Positions 23,811 to 30,575 of a DNA stretch of 35,369 bases are shown here, piece by piece (positions within the stretch are counted from its first letter, which is position 1; every line of letters begins with the position of its first letter). The stretch lies in assembly GCA_964643885.1 (NCBI GenBank), contig CAZXUI010000044.1, positions 1 through 35,369 of the forward strand, read 5' to 3'. Position numbers and translations under genes: made by a program. A model generated the notes under the pieces. The model saw only the letters and a list, made by a program, of their open reading frames with translations. It was not told where the DNA came from and did not search any database. Source of the DNA: CAADGL01 sp964643885. GTDB lineage: Bacteria; Planctomycetota; Phycisphaerae; UBA1845; Fen-1342.

Positions 23811-23891
23811 GGGGCACTCGTGGGTGCCACGGCTCTTGAGCCCCGGGCGCGAAGTGTTCGGGGTGAGCAGTGCGGTCCGGCCACGTGCCCC
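23811..23891. repeat. Possible dispersed repeat bounded by GGGGCAC/GTGCCCC
   Basis: GGGGCAC (23811-23817) and its inverse GTGCCCC (23885-23891) bound about 80 bp with a CGTGGGTGCCACGGCTCTTG motif inside. Only one copy is in the window, so repeat status is inferred from resemblance to planctomycete intergenic elements. Confidence 0.35.
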
Positions 23892-23928
23892 TCGACGCCC
23901 GCCGCCGTCGCCCGCACAATTCCCCGCA

Positions 23929-24360
23929 ATGTCGACCCCGATGACCCCAGCCCAGTTCATCGCCAAGTGGCAGAGGGCCGACCTGTCCGAGCGGGCCGCC
24001 TCGCACGAGCACTTCATCGACCTGTGCCACCTGCTGAGCCAGCCCACGCCGGCCGGGCACGACGCCACCGGGGCCGAATACACCTTCCAGAAGGGCGTCT
24101 CGGTGACCGGCCCGGCCTCGCGCGGCTCGGCCGGCCAGAGCGGCTTTGCGGACGTGTGGTGGCGCGGCAGGTTCGCCTGGGAATACAAGCGCAAGGGCAA
24201 GTACAGGGACCTCGGCGAGGCGTACCGGCAGCTCTGCCAGTACCGCGAGGCGCTGGAGAACCCGTCGCTGCTGATCGTGAGCGACATCGCCCGGACCGAG
24301 ATTCACACGAGCTTCACGAGGCATGGGCGCGACAACCTCACCGGCCCGGGCGCCCGCTAA
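23929..24360 (+). pseudogene. Truncated N-terminus of a type IIG restriction-modification/DNA methyltransferase gene
   Basis: A 143-residue frame begins TPMTPAQFIAKWQRADLSER and continues with FIDLCHLLSQPTP, GFADVWWRGRFAWEYKRKGK and LCQYREALENPSLLIVSDI. This is the N-terminal nuclease-like part of large single-chain RM/methyltransferase proteins (MmeI/Eco57I type), in which the segment with E-Y-K (WEYK) is the nuclease region. Full proteins are about 900-1100 aa. Similarity stops after EIHTSFTRHG, and a stop follows in GPGAR. No methyltransferase motif (such as NPPY) follows; the next 300 bp is repeat DNA. A degraded remnant is the simplest reading. Confidence 0.75.
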
Positions 24361-24494
24361 CGCCGTCCGAACAGCGATGCGAACATCGACGTCCGTTGCT
24401 AGCGTACGTGTGCGCAGCTTGGTACTGGGAGGAGTCAGGGTCGGTGATCTCCGCGCCGCTCAATCAGGCGACGTCCAAGGGGAAGACAGAAGCA

Positions 24495-24523
24495 GCATGC
24501 CCACGCCTGCGGCGAGGGCATGC
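24495..24523. repeat. Palindrome GCATGCCC/GGGCATGC
   Basis: An 8-bp arm pair with a 13-nt loop (ACGCCTGCGGCGA). Related half-sites (GGGCATGCC) recur about 15 nt later. Confidence 0.65.
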
Positions 24524-24545
24524 CACCCAACCGGTGAGGGCATGC

Positions 24546-24620
24546 CGGTGTCGCGTGCGAGATGGGATTCTCGCACCAGCGCAGCACGCACGGGCAAGCT
24601 GCGCTTGTCCATGCCACCCA
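24546..24620 (-). repeat. Dispersed hairpin repeat, copy 2
   Basis: The reverse complement of the 9956-10026 element, with several substitutions. It includes GGGTGGCATGGACAAGCGCA and CTGGTGCGAGAATCCCA. Confidence 0.75.
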
Positions 24621-24665
24621 CCTCCTTCGGCCCGTCCACCGCCTGCCCCGCGGTCCCTCAATCCC

Positions 24666-25277
24666 TCAGTCCCCGCCGCCGAAGTTCACCTTGGGCGCGG
24701 CGGCCGTTTCGGCCGGCGGCTCGAAGTACTCGGCCGCTTCGACGTTCGCCAGGCCGGCGACGAACTGCCCGAAGAAGGTCCGCCGGAAGGTGTTCAGCTC
24801 ACGGACCGCGTCGTTGTAGCGCTTGCGCTCGACGGAGAGGCGGTTCTCCGTGCCGGCCAGCTCGTCCTGGAGCTTGAGGAAGCTCTCCTGTGCCTTGAGC
24901 TCGGGGTAGGTCTCGCGCAGCACGAGCAGGCGCGAGAGCAGCCGCTCGACGCCCGTTGCGGCCTCGACCCGGGCGTCGCGCGAGCCGGACTGTGCGGCCT
25001 GGAAGTACTTCGTCCGCGCCTCGGCGATCTGCGTGAACAGCTCGCTCTCGTGCTCGGCGTAGCCCTTTACGGTCTCGACCAGGTTGGGGATCAGGTCGTA
25101 GCGCCGCTGGAGCTGGTTCTCCACCTGCGCCCAGGCGCTTTTGACGCGCTCATCCATGCCGATCACGCGGTTGTACATGCTGATCGTGCAGCCGCCGAGC
25201 AGCAGGCCCGAACCGAGCAGGCCGAGCAGCAGCACCATCAGCACCGTTACGATCGAACTCGCAGCTCGCATTCTCAT
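24666..25277 (-). CDS. LemA-family membrane-anchored protein
   Basis: A 203-aa protein: a hydrophobic anchor (about 8-29) with a lipobox-like LLLGGC (C30), then the helical LemA core (YNRVIGMDERVKSAWAQVEN; YDLIPNLVETVKGYAEHESE; LKLQDELAGTENRLSVERKR; YNDAVRELNTFRRTFFG). Its biochemical role is unknown. LemA genes commonly neighbour TPM-domain genes, as here. The start ATG has AGAGAGGG 8 nt upstream. The TPM gene lies 151 nt upstream on the same strand, so one transcript is likely. Confidence 0.92.
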   Translation of the reverse strand: MRMRAASSIVTVLMVLLLGLLGSGLLLGGCTISMYNRVIGMDERVKSAWAQVENQLQRRYDLIPNLVETVKGYAEHESELFTQIAEARTKYFQAAQSGSRDARVEAATGVERLLSRLLVLRETYPELKAQESFLKLQDELAGTENRLSVERKRYNDAVRELNTFRRTFFGQFVAGLANVEAAEYFEPPAETAAAPKVNFGGGD

Positions 25278-25428
25278 CGTTGAAACCCTCTCTTACGGCC
25301 ATGTCCCGCGGCCGGTGCGGGTGCAGATCGCCTGCCCGCCGCAATGGCCGCGACTGCCTGGTATTCGCATCTGCCGCGGGGCGCTTCGGGCTGGCTCCTG
25401 ACGGTGCGTTGCCGCCAGGGGCAAGCGG

Positions 25429-26307
25429 TCACCAGCCGCCGCCCGCACCGCCTCCGCCGAAGCCGCCGCCACCACCGCCACCGAAGCCGCCACCACCAAA
25501 GCCGCCGCCACCAAATCCGCCGAACCCACCGCCGCCGCTGAACCAGTCTCCGCCACGACGGCGCCGGCCGGACAACTGGCTGAAGATCAGCAGCCAGCCC
25601 CACCACGGCACGTCGATGCCGCCCCAGGTGCGATACGCACGCCGCCGCCGGCCGGCCGAACCGAGCAGCGAGAGAATCACGATCAGCAAGACGAACGCGG
25701 CGATGCCGCAGGCCGGTGAGCCCGAAGAGCGGTCGCGCGGCCGGTCGCGCGCGGGTCGCGGCTGCGGGGCTGCGCCCGCCAGTGACGCCAGCTCGACGTT
25801 GGCGCTTCTGGCGACGCGCTCGACGAGCGTCCGTGTGCCGGCGTAGATTCCGCCGGCGTAGTCGCCGCGGCGGAAGTTCGGGACGAAATGCTTGCGGCCG
25901 ACGGAGCCGCAGAAGCCGTCGGGCAAGACCGGCTCGAGGCCGTAACCGACGGTGATCCAGTACTTGCGGTCGCGCACGGCGACGACGATGAGCACGCCAT
26001 TGTCCTTGCCCTTCTGTCCGAGCTGCCACTTCTCCGCGAGCGCGAGAGCGAAGTCGTCGATCGGCACACCGCTGGTCGTCTGGACCGTGAGCACGATCAT
26101 CTGGGCGGTGGTCTTCTGCTCGAGCTCGGCCAGCATCGCGTTGAGCCGGCTTGCGGTCGCGGCGTCGAGCACGCCGGCCTGGTCTTCGACGTAGTTGCGC
26201 GGCCGCTGCACGCTCTGCCCGGCGCGCACCGTCAACGGCGCCGCGAGCAGCATGGCGGTCGCGGCGAGCGTGATGGGGAGTCGGGCGTTGCGGTGGCGGC
26301 TGGTCAA
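25429..26307 (-). CDS. TPM-domain membrane protein with glycine-rich tail
   Basis: A 292-aa protein. A signal peptide ends about residue 29. The TPM (TLP18.3/Psb32/MOLO-1) domain spans about 35-170 (NYVEDQAGVLDAATASRLNA; TTAQMIVLTVQTTSGVPIDD; NGVLIVVAVRDRKYWITVGY; YAGGIYAGTRTLV). One or two membrane spans follow (about 195-245), then an extreme GGGFGGGG tail of about 45 residues. The start is TTG at 26307, with GGGAGG 7 nt upstream. TPM domains occur in phosphatases and photosystem-repair factors; the function here is unknown. It forms a two-gene unit with LemA. Confidence 0.88.
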   Translation of the reverse strand: MTSRHRNARLPITLAATAMLLAAPLTVRAGQSVQRPRNYVEDQAGVLDAATASRLNAMLAELEQKTTAQMIVLTVQTTSGVPIDDFALALAEKWQLGQKGKDNGVLIVVAVRDRKYWITVGYGLEPVLPDGFCGSVGRKHFVPNFRRGDYAGGIYAGTRTLVERVARSANVELASLAGAAPQPRPARDRPRDRSSGSPACGIAAFVLLIVILSLLGSAGRRRRAYRTWGGIDVPWWGWLLIFSQLSGRRRRGGDWFSGGGGFGGFGGGGFGGGGFGGGGGGGFGGGGAGGGW

Positions 26308-26419
26308 GCGGCGGCCTCCCGTTGGCTGTCGGATAGTGTACGGCGGAACGCGGCGGGTGCAGATTCCACAAGCGGGGGAAGTTTCGAACGGGCGGCGTGC
26401 GGAGGGCGGTGCGGGCGCG

Positions 26420-27157
26420 TCATGTGCTGAGGGGGAGGCTGTCGACGTGGGCGGCGAGGGCGTCGACTTCGGCGTAGAAGCGGCGGTAGCCGTCGAGGCC
26501 GAGGTCGTCGCCGATGGTGGCGAGGCGTGCGTGGATTTCCAGGTTCAGGCGGGTCGCTTCGGCCGCGCTGGCGATCATCTCGGCGCAGCGCTGCGGGGCC
26601 GGGCGGGCGAGCAGGTGCAGCACGCCGCGGAGAATGCGGGCGGAGCGCAGCAGCGACGTCATGCAGAGCTCGTGCAGGAGCTCGAAGCGGCCGGCGCTGG
26701 CGAGCAGACCCTGTCGCAGGTGGATCAGCTCGCTTTTGAGCTCGCGTTCGCAGGCGAGGCGGACGTCGCTGCGGAGAAAGTCGAGGCGGGAGAAGAAGTC
26801 GTCGCCGAGGGCGCGGGCGTGGAGCTGCTGGATTTCGAGCAGTTCGAGCGGGAAGGCGTCGCAGGAGGCGCGGATGTAGGCGGGTGTCATGATCAGCGGC
26901 GTGGCGATGCGCTGCTTGCCGAGGCGCGGGCCGTGGCGGGCGAGGTTTTCGAGCACGGCGAGGTCGACCTGTTCGAATACGGCGACGCTGCGGGCGGGGC
27001 CGGGCTCGAAGAGGGGGTCGGCGATGAGCCAGCCGCCGGTGGCGCAGAGTCCGAGCAGCTTCTCGCCGGCGAGCTCGCGCAGCAGCTCGGCGAAGGCAGC
27101 GAAGGCGTCGCGGCGGGCGGTGGGGATCGCGCTGAGGTCGAGCTTCGCGTCTGCCAT
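26420..27157 (-). CDS. Nucleotidyltransferase-like protein, degenerate catalytic site
   Basis: A 245-aa protein. The N-terminal half (LLGLCATGGWLIADPLFEPG; VAVFEQVDLAVLENLA; IATPLIMTPAYIRASCDAFP; LELLEIQQLHARALG) follows the layout of a MNT-type nucleotidyltransferase family, but the GS and DxD catalytic residues are not present. The C-terminal half is helical (CERELKSELIHLRQGLLASA). It may be a pseudo-enzyme; assignment is from pattern memory. No Shine-Dalgarno precedes the ATG. Instead a minus-strand TATAGT (27170-27165) lies 7 nt before it, as in leaderless transcripts. It is divergent from the response-regulator gene. Confidence 0.65.
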   Translation of the reverse strand: MADAKLDLSAIPTARRDAFAAFAELLRELAGEKLLGLCATGGWLIADPLFEPGPARSVAVFEQVDLAVLENLARHGPRLGKQRIATPLIMTPAYIRASCDAFPLELLEIQQLHARALGDDFFSRLDFLRSDVRLACERELKSELIHLRQGLLASAGRFELLHELCMTSLLRSARILRGVLHLLARPAPQRCAEMIASAAEATRLNLEIHARLATIGDDLGLDGYRRFYAEVDALAAHVDSLPLST

Positions 27158-27164
27158 GCTGCGG

Positions 27165-27170
27165 ACTATA
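27165..27170 (-). promoter_or_regulatory. -10 element with leaderless geometry
   Basis: TATAGT on the minus strand, 7 nt from the ATG at 27157, would place transcription start at or next to the A of ATG. The best -35 at 17-nt spacing (TGGCAG) is poor. Confidence 0.45.
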
Positions 27171-27403
27171 CGACGGCGGCGGGCGGGCTGCCACGTTGAT
27201 GGAGGCGTGTTGTCGGCGCGACGGCGCGGGTTGCGGGTCCGATAGGAGGGGCCGTGCGGCGCGCGGCGGGCGGCGGGCGGATTCGGCGCGGATTGCGACC
27301 GGCGGGGCGCACGATTCCTATACTTCTGCCAGCAGGGGGCGGCGGCGCGGCCGCCTCGCGGCGCGAAGGATGTGGGCGCGGTGAATTACGGGAACGTCGT
27401 GCG

Positions 27404-27820
27404 ATGGCGACAGTGATGGTGATCGACGACGAGCGGGCCGTCGGGAGTGAGCTGACGGCGTGGCTCGAAGCGGCCGGACACGAAGCGATCTTCTTCGATG
27501 ATGCGGAGCTTGCGCTGGGCGCGGTGTTGCGGCATCCGCCGGACCTGATTCTGCTGGACAATGACATGCCGCGTTTTGCGGGGATCGACTTTCATGAGTG
27601 CCTGCGAGTGACGCGGCGGGGGCGGAATCTACCGGTCGTGTACCTGATGTCGGGGGACGGGCGTTATCCGCGCCGCGATGCGCTGCGGCTGGGGGCGCGG
27701 GGATTTCTGCGCAAGCCGTGTGAGCGTGAGGCGACGCTGCGGGTCGTGCAGCAGGTCTTGTTGGAGCAGGAGGCGCGGCACGGACGGGAGAAGCTGGCGA
27801 AGATGGCCGGCGCGGGGTGA
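27404..27820 (+). CDS. Single-domain response regulator receiver
   Basis: A 138-aa CheY-like protein: acidic pocket D8-D9 (VIDDE), phosphorylation site D52 (LILLDNDMP), S83 in the usual Thr/Ser position (YLMSGD) and K104 (FLRKPCE). No output domain follows; the last about 25 residues are a helical tail. It therefore works by protein contact after phosphorylation by an unlinked histidine kinase. The Shine-Dalgarno is weak (GGGAAC). A TATACT at 27319-27324 may be its -10, but the nearest -35 (TTGCGA) is 20 nt away. Confidence 0.9.
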   Translation: MATVMVIDDERAVGSELTAWLEAAGHEAIFFDDAELALGAVLRHPPDLILLDNDMPRFAGIDFHECLRVTRRGRNLPVVYLMSGDGRYPRRDALRLGARGFLRKPCEREATLRVVQQVLLEQEARHGREKLAKMAGAG

Positions 27821-27907
27821 TTCGGCCGGTCGCGGGGCGGGCACCGGGTCCGGCATCGGTTTCCCATCAATAACAAATCGGCGATCGCGCGGCAGGGCGG
27901 TTCTGCC

Positions 27908-27981
27908 GCACGCTTTCAGCGTGCAAGGAATGGGGGCGGGCGCAACCCAAGGCGGCGCTCGCTTCGCTCGCTGGCCCTGGG
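27908..27981. repeat. Intergenic hairpin pair
   Basis: GCACGC-TTTCA-GCGTGC (27908-27924) is followed by a longer imperfect hairpin from CCCAAGGCGGCG to GGCCCTGGG (27946-27981). I recognise this layout as a common planctomycete intergenic repeat; one copy is in this window. Confidence 0.55.
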
Positions 27982-28041
27982 CTATCCTGCGGCCTACCTT
28001 CGGTGCGTCGCGGGCTGCGCGCTGCGTGGCCCGAGCCTGCA

Positions 28042-28091
28042 CGCAGACATCCGGGGGCGGGAGCCCGGGAGCGTGTTCCCGGATGTCTGCG
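28042..28091. repeat. 14-bp perfect inverted repeat next to the ferredoxin stop
   Basis: Arms CGCAGACATCCGGG (28042-28055) and CCCGGATGTCTGCG (28078-28091) enclose a 22-nt loop. It ends 8 nt from the ferredoxin stop and could terminate that gene's transcript, although no T-run follows. Confidence 0.7.
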
Positions 28092-28099
28092 CGCTGCGC

Positions 28100-28327
28100 T
28101 TATTCCTCCGGCCAGACTTGCTTGCCGGTGGCTTCGTCGATCAGCTTGATGGCGTCGACGGGGCAGCACTTGGCGGCTTCGAGGATGTGGGCTTCCTCGT
28201 CGCCGGCCGGGTTGACGACGATCGCGAGGTCGTCGTCGTCCATTTCGAACGTGTTGGGGGCCTCGTTGCAGCACATGCGGTCGCCGATGCAGGTCTCGCG
28301 ATCGATCAGGATCTTGAACTTCGTCAT
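28100..28327 (-). CDS. Small ferredoxin, one Fe-S cluster, Asp at one ligand position
   Basis: A 75-aa acidic electron carrier. The cluster motif is C13-x2-D16-x2-C19, with the last ligand in the CCPVDAI segment (C54-C55, probably C55). The second ligand position is Asp rather than Cys, as in Pyrococcus furiosus ferredoxin, which can hold a [4Fe-4S] with Asp ligation or a [3Fe-4S] cluster. It has only one CxxCxxC-type site, so it is a monocluster type. The start ATG has GGGAGG 6 nt upstream. It has no operon partner in the window; the redox partner is unknown. Confidence 0.9.
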   Translation of the reverse strand: MTKFKILIDRETCIGDRMCCNEAPNTFEMDDDDLAIVVNPAGDEEAHILEAAKCCPVDAIKLIDEATGKQVWPEE

Positions 28328-29053
28328 GACAAGCCTCCCATCAGTGTTATCGGCCCTTTTTGCCTCGGGCCGCGCTTACAGCGGCCGTCGGCGTCGTGCG
28401 GGCAATGTTGCAGCGGTCAGGTAGCACGCTGCGTGCCACGCTGTGCGGCGGGTGTCCGAAGCGGCTGGAATCGCGTAAGCTGTTATTTTAGAGGTGGTTA
28501 CGGATATGGATGGAGTCGTCGCGGGGGTGCGGGTCGCTGGGGCAGATCGCGCAGGGGAGTTGTCAAGCCGCGCAGCGCGTTGCGGGCCGGCATTCCGGCG
28601 GAAATTGTGGCGCATCGTCTGGAGGGGCCGGCTATAATGAGGTGCAAGTAGTGACTCGCCCGAGCCGCGCCAGCAGGCGGAGCGGTCGAATCGCGAGGGG
28701 CATGAGGCTTCTTTTGTTGTCTGATGCGGCCGGTATCCATCCGCTCACGCTGCGCGTGTGCGGTGGAGCGGCTGCCGCGGTGCATTATCGTCCCGTCCGC
28801 GGAGCGCTGCGCGCGTGTCGCGCTCGGCGCTTCTGGGGAGCGATGATGTGATCTGGCTCGACGCTGGGAATCTGGGAATATCGGAGGCTGTCTGGCGGTT
28901 AGCTACGAATGCAAGGATCGCGCGCACGTCCCGCCCGTGCGCATCCGCGCACAGGCAGTCGGTCGTGTTGACCCGTATTGCACAGCCCGCTATAGTGAAA
29001 ACAGTCGCCGAATTTTCAGGCGGGAACCACAACTCACTTCATAGGAGAGAGAG
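28328..29053. other. Long intergenic region (726 bp)
   Basis: No supported gene. It includes a TTATTTTA stretch (about 28485-28495), a perfect TATAAT at about 28634 without a usable -35, the hairpin GCGCACG-TCCCGCC-CGTGCGC (28922-28942), and the promoter of the dockerin-tailed protein. A short frame from ATG 28701 (about 49 codons) lacks a convincing protein pattern. Confidence 0.6.
28968..28996 (+). promoter_or_regulatory. Sigma70 promoter of the dockerin-tailed protein
   Basis: TTGACC (28968-28973), a spacer of exactly 17 nt and TATAGT (28991-28996). The predicted start is about 50 nt before the ATG. Each hexamer matches the consensus at 5 of 6 positions. Confidence 0.8.
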
Positions 29054-30124
29054 ATGAAGAAGTTCGCAGTGTGTTTGGGAGCACTTGGGCTTTGCGCCGG
29101 TCTGGCGACGGCGAAGGATCTGGTCAAGCAGACGAACGGCATTCAGTTGACACCGGTGCGGATCGCGCAGGTGTACGCTGACGGCTCGATCGGGCAGTGG
29201 CAGGACTATGTCCAGACCCGCGACATTCTGAGCGACACGCTCGTGTTCGACAACTTTGAGCCGGACGTTGACGGCTCGGTCAGTGGTACGGTCGGCTTCC
29301 CGATCGGCGGCGGGACCTGCGGTCTCGGCAGCCCCGAGGATGCGGACAGCGGCCGCTGGTTCTTCGGCACCACGTACAACAACCCCTTCGCGGCCAATGA
29401 CATGACGGCGGCGAGCGGCGGCGGCTCGGACATCAACGACGTGGTCGTCGCCTGGAACTTCGGCGCCGGTGCGGATCGCGGCATGTTCCTGGTGATCAGC
29501 ACGTTCGATTCGAACGCGATCGCCGACAACACCGGCCTGTGCGACACGCCGGTCAACCAGGATGACGCCAGCTTCCTCGGCGGCGTGATCCTCGACTTCG
29601 GCTTCGATCCCGGCAGCTCGGCCGGCTACTACTTCACGGTGGTCGAGGATCTGTCGACGGTTTCCGGGATTTCGGTCCCGGTTCCGGCCGACCTGATCGG
29701 CGCCTATCACGTGATCATCGGTACGTACGTCACCGATCCGGCGACGGACGGCGTGCTCGACACGACGCCGGGCTCGCAGCCGATGCTGTGGGGCACCGGT
29801 GATGCCGAGGCGATCGGCGGCGCTGCCGATGGCGATCGTCCTGGCACGCAGAACGAGTGGCAGTGGGACGACGACTTCGTGATCGACGGCGTCCACCAGG
29901 CTCCGGATGAGTGCTACAACTACGCGTTCGGCGTCTGCCCGGATCCGCTCGGCTCGATGGTCGCCTTCTGGACGGCCGGCGGCGGCGGCGGTTGCACCTG
30001 GGACCTCGACGGCGACGGTGACACGGACTTCAACGACCTGGTCACGCTGCTCGCCGGCTACGGCACGACCTACACCTTCCAGGATCTGGTCGGGCTGCTG
30101 GGCGATTACGGCTGCCAGCCGTAG
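29054..30124 (+). CDS. Secreted protein with C-terminal dockerin-like repeat
   Basis: A 356-aa protein. A signal peptide (MKKFAVCLGALGLCAGLATA) leads to a beta-rich acidic body (residues about 25-305) with no known fold. The last about 40 residues hold DLDGDGDTDFNDLVTLLAGY, a classical dockerin Ca-binding loop, followed by a second degenerate half (YTFQDLVGLLGDYGCQP) in place of a true second loop. Planctomycetes carry many such tails although they lack cellulosomes; the tail is thought to mediate export or surface retention, which is inference. It has a strong RBS (AGGAGAGAG), promoter and terminator, so high expression is likely. Confidence 0.85.
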   Translation: MKKFAVCLGALGLCAGLATAKDLVKQTNGIQLTPVRIAQVYADGSIGQWQDYVQTRDILSDTLVFDNFEPDVDGSVSGTVGFPIGGGTCGLGSPEDADSGRWFFGTTYNNPFAANDMTAASGGGSDINDVVVAWNFGAGADRGMFLVISTFDSNAIADNTGLCDTPVNQDDASFLGGVILDFGFDPGSSAGYYFTVVEDLSTVSGISVPVPADLIGAYHVIIGTYVTDPATDGVLDTTPGSQPMLWGTGDAEAIGGAADGDRPGTQNEWQWDDDFVIDGVHQAPDECYNYAFGVCPDPLGSMVAFWTAGGGGGCTWDLDGDGDTDFNDLVTLLAGYGTTYTFQDLVGLLGDYGCQP

Positions 30125-30203
30125 TTTCGAGCACCACACTTGCGAGGTGATCCAGCGTCCGTGCTGAGCTGGTCGCCGAAGCGAATGCAGTGAAGATTGT
30201 TCA

Positions 30204-30237
30204 GCAGGGCCGCTCCATCGGGGCGGCCCTGCTTCGT
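30204..30237 (+). terminator. Rho-independent-like terminator
   Basis: A 10-bp perfect stem (GCAGGGCCGC at 30204-30213 with GCGGCCCTGC at 30223-30232) is followed by TTCGTTC. It lies 80 nt after the dockerin-tailed gene stop. Confidence 0.7.
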
Positions 30238-30310
30238 TCATGGATCACCGCTCGTGCGTTTGGGGATGGGTGGGTGTGATTCGGCGCGTGTGCGCGGGCG
30301 GTGTTGTTGA

Positions 30311-30340
30311 GATGGCCCGCTCCCTGACGATCACGGTTCG
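30311..30340 (+). repeat. Diverged copy of the 13733/13937 inverted-repeat unit
   Basis: ATGGCCCGCTCCCTGACGAT and CACGGTTCGG match 13935-13961 with several substitutions. Confidence 0.6.
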
Positions 30341-30422
30341 GGTGCAGAGTGCAGGCCGTGCGGCCGTGCTGCCGAGGTGCCTGTGGCCGGATTGCAGCGC
30401 TCGGAGGGCAGTGGCCCAGACG

Positions 30423-30501
30423 CGTCAGAACCCGCCTCGCCAAGCGGCGGGTCCGCTGGCGAACACGTGACCCCGTGCTCGGCGCACGGGGTTCTGACGC
30501 C
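30423..30501 (+). repeat. REPIN-like palindromic repeat, copy C (best preserved)
   Basis: Ends GCGTCAGAACCC and GGGTTCTGACGC are perfect 12-bp terminal inverted repeats. Inside are two hairpins: CCGCC-TCGCCAA-GCGG(C)GG near the left, and ACCCCGTG-CTCGGCG-CACGGGGT at the right. Total about 79 bp. Confidence 0.8.
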
Positions 30502-30510
30502 GGGCCGCGC

Positions 30511-30566
30511 ATCAGAACCCGCCGCGCCAAGCGTTGGGTCCGCTGGCGATCGATTGATCCCCTGCA
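30511..30566 (+). repeat. REPIN-like palindromic repeat, copy D (truncated)
   Basis: It begins ATCAGAACCCGCCGCGCCAA like copy C. The right hairpin is lost. Confidence 0.65.
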
Positions 30567-30575
30567 CTAGCGGAA

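Larger units (their letters stand above)
24361..24665. other. Intergenic region with repeats after the RM remnant
   Basis: No gene seen. It carries two repeat elements (24495-24523 and 24546-24620). The loss of the RM gene's 3' part may have happened in this region. Confidence 0.6.
30238..30575. other. Intergenic region with three repeats
   Basis: No gene. It contains the diverged inverted-repeat element (30311-30340) and two REPIN-like copies in tandem (30423-30501 and 30511-30566) just before the SpoIIE gene stop. Confidence 0.8.

Noticed and set aside
23778..25283. Plus-strand frame of 501 codons spanning the RM remnant, repeats and LemA
   Set aside because: It crosses unrelated sequences and repeats and is antisense to lemA in its second half.
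28701..28851. Short frame MRLLLLSDAAGIH... in the long intergenic region
   Set aside because: About 49 codons, weak RBS and Arg/Cys-rich end; no protein-like pattern.
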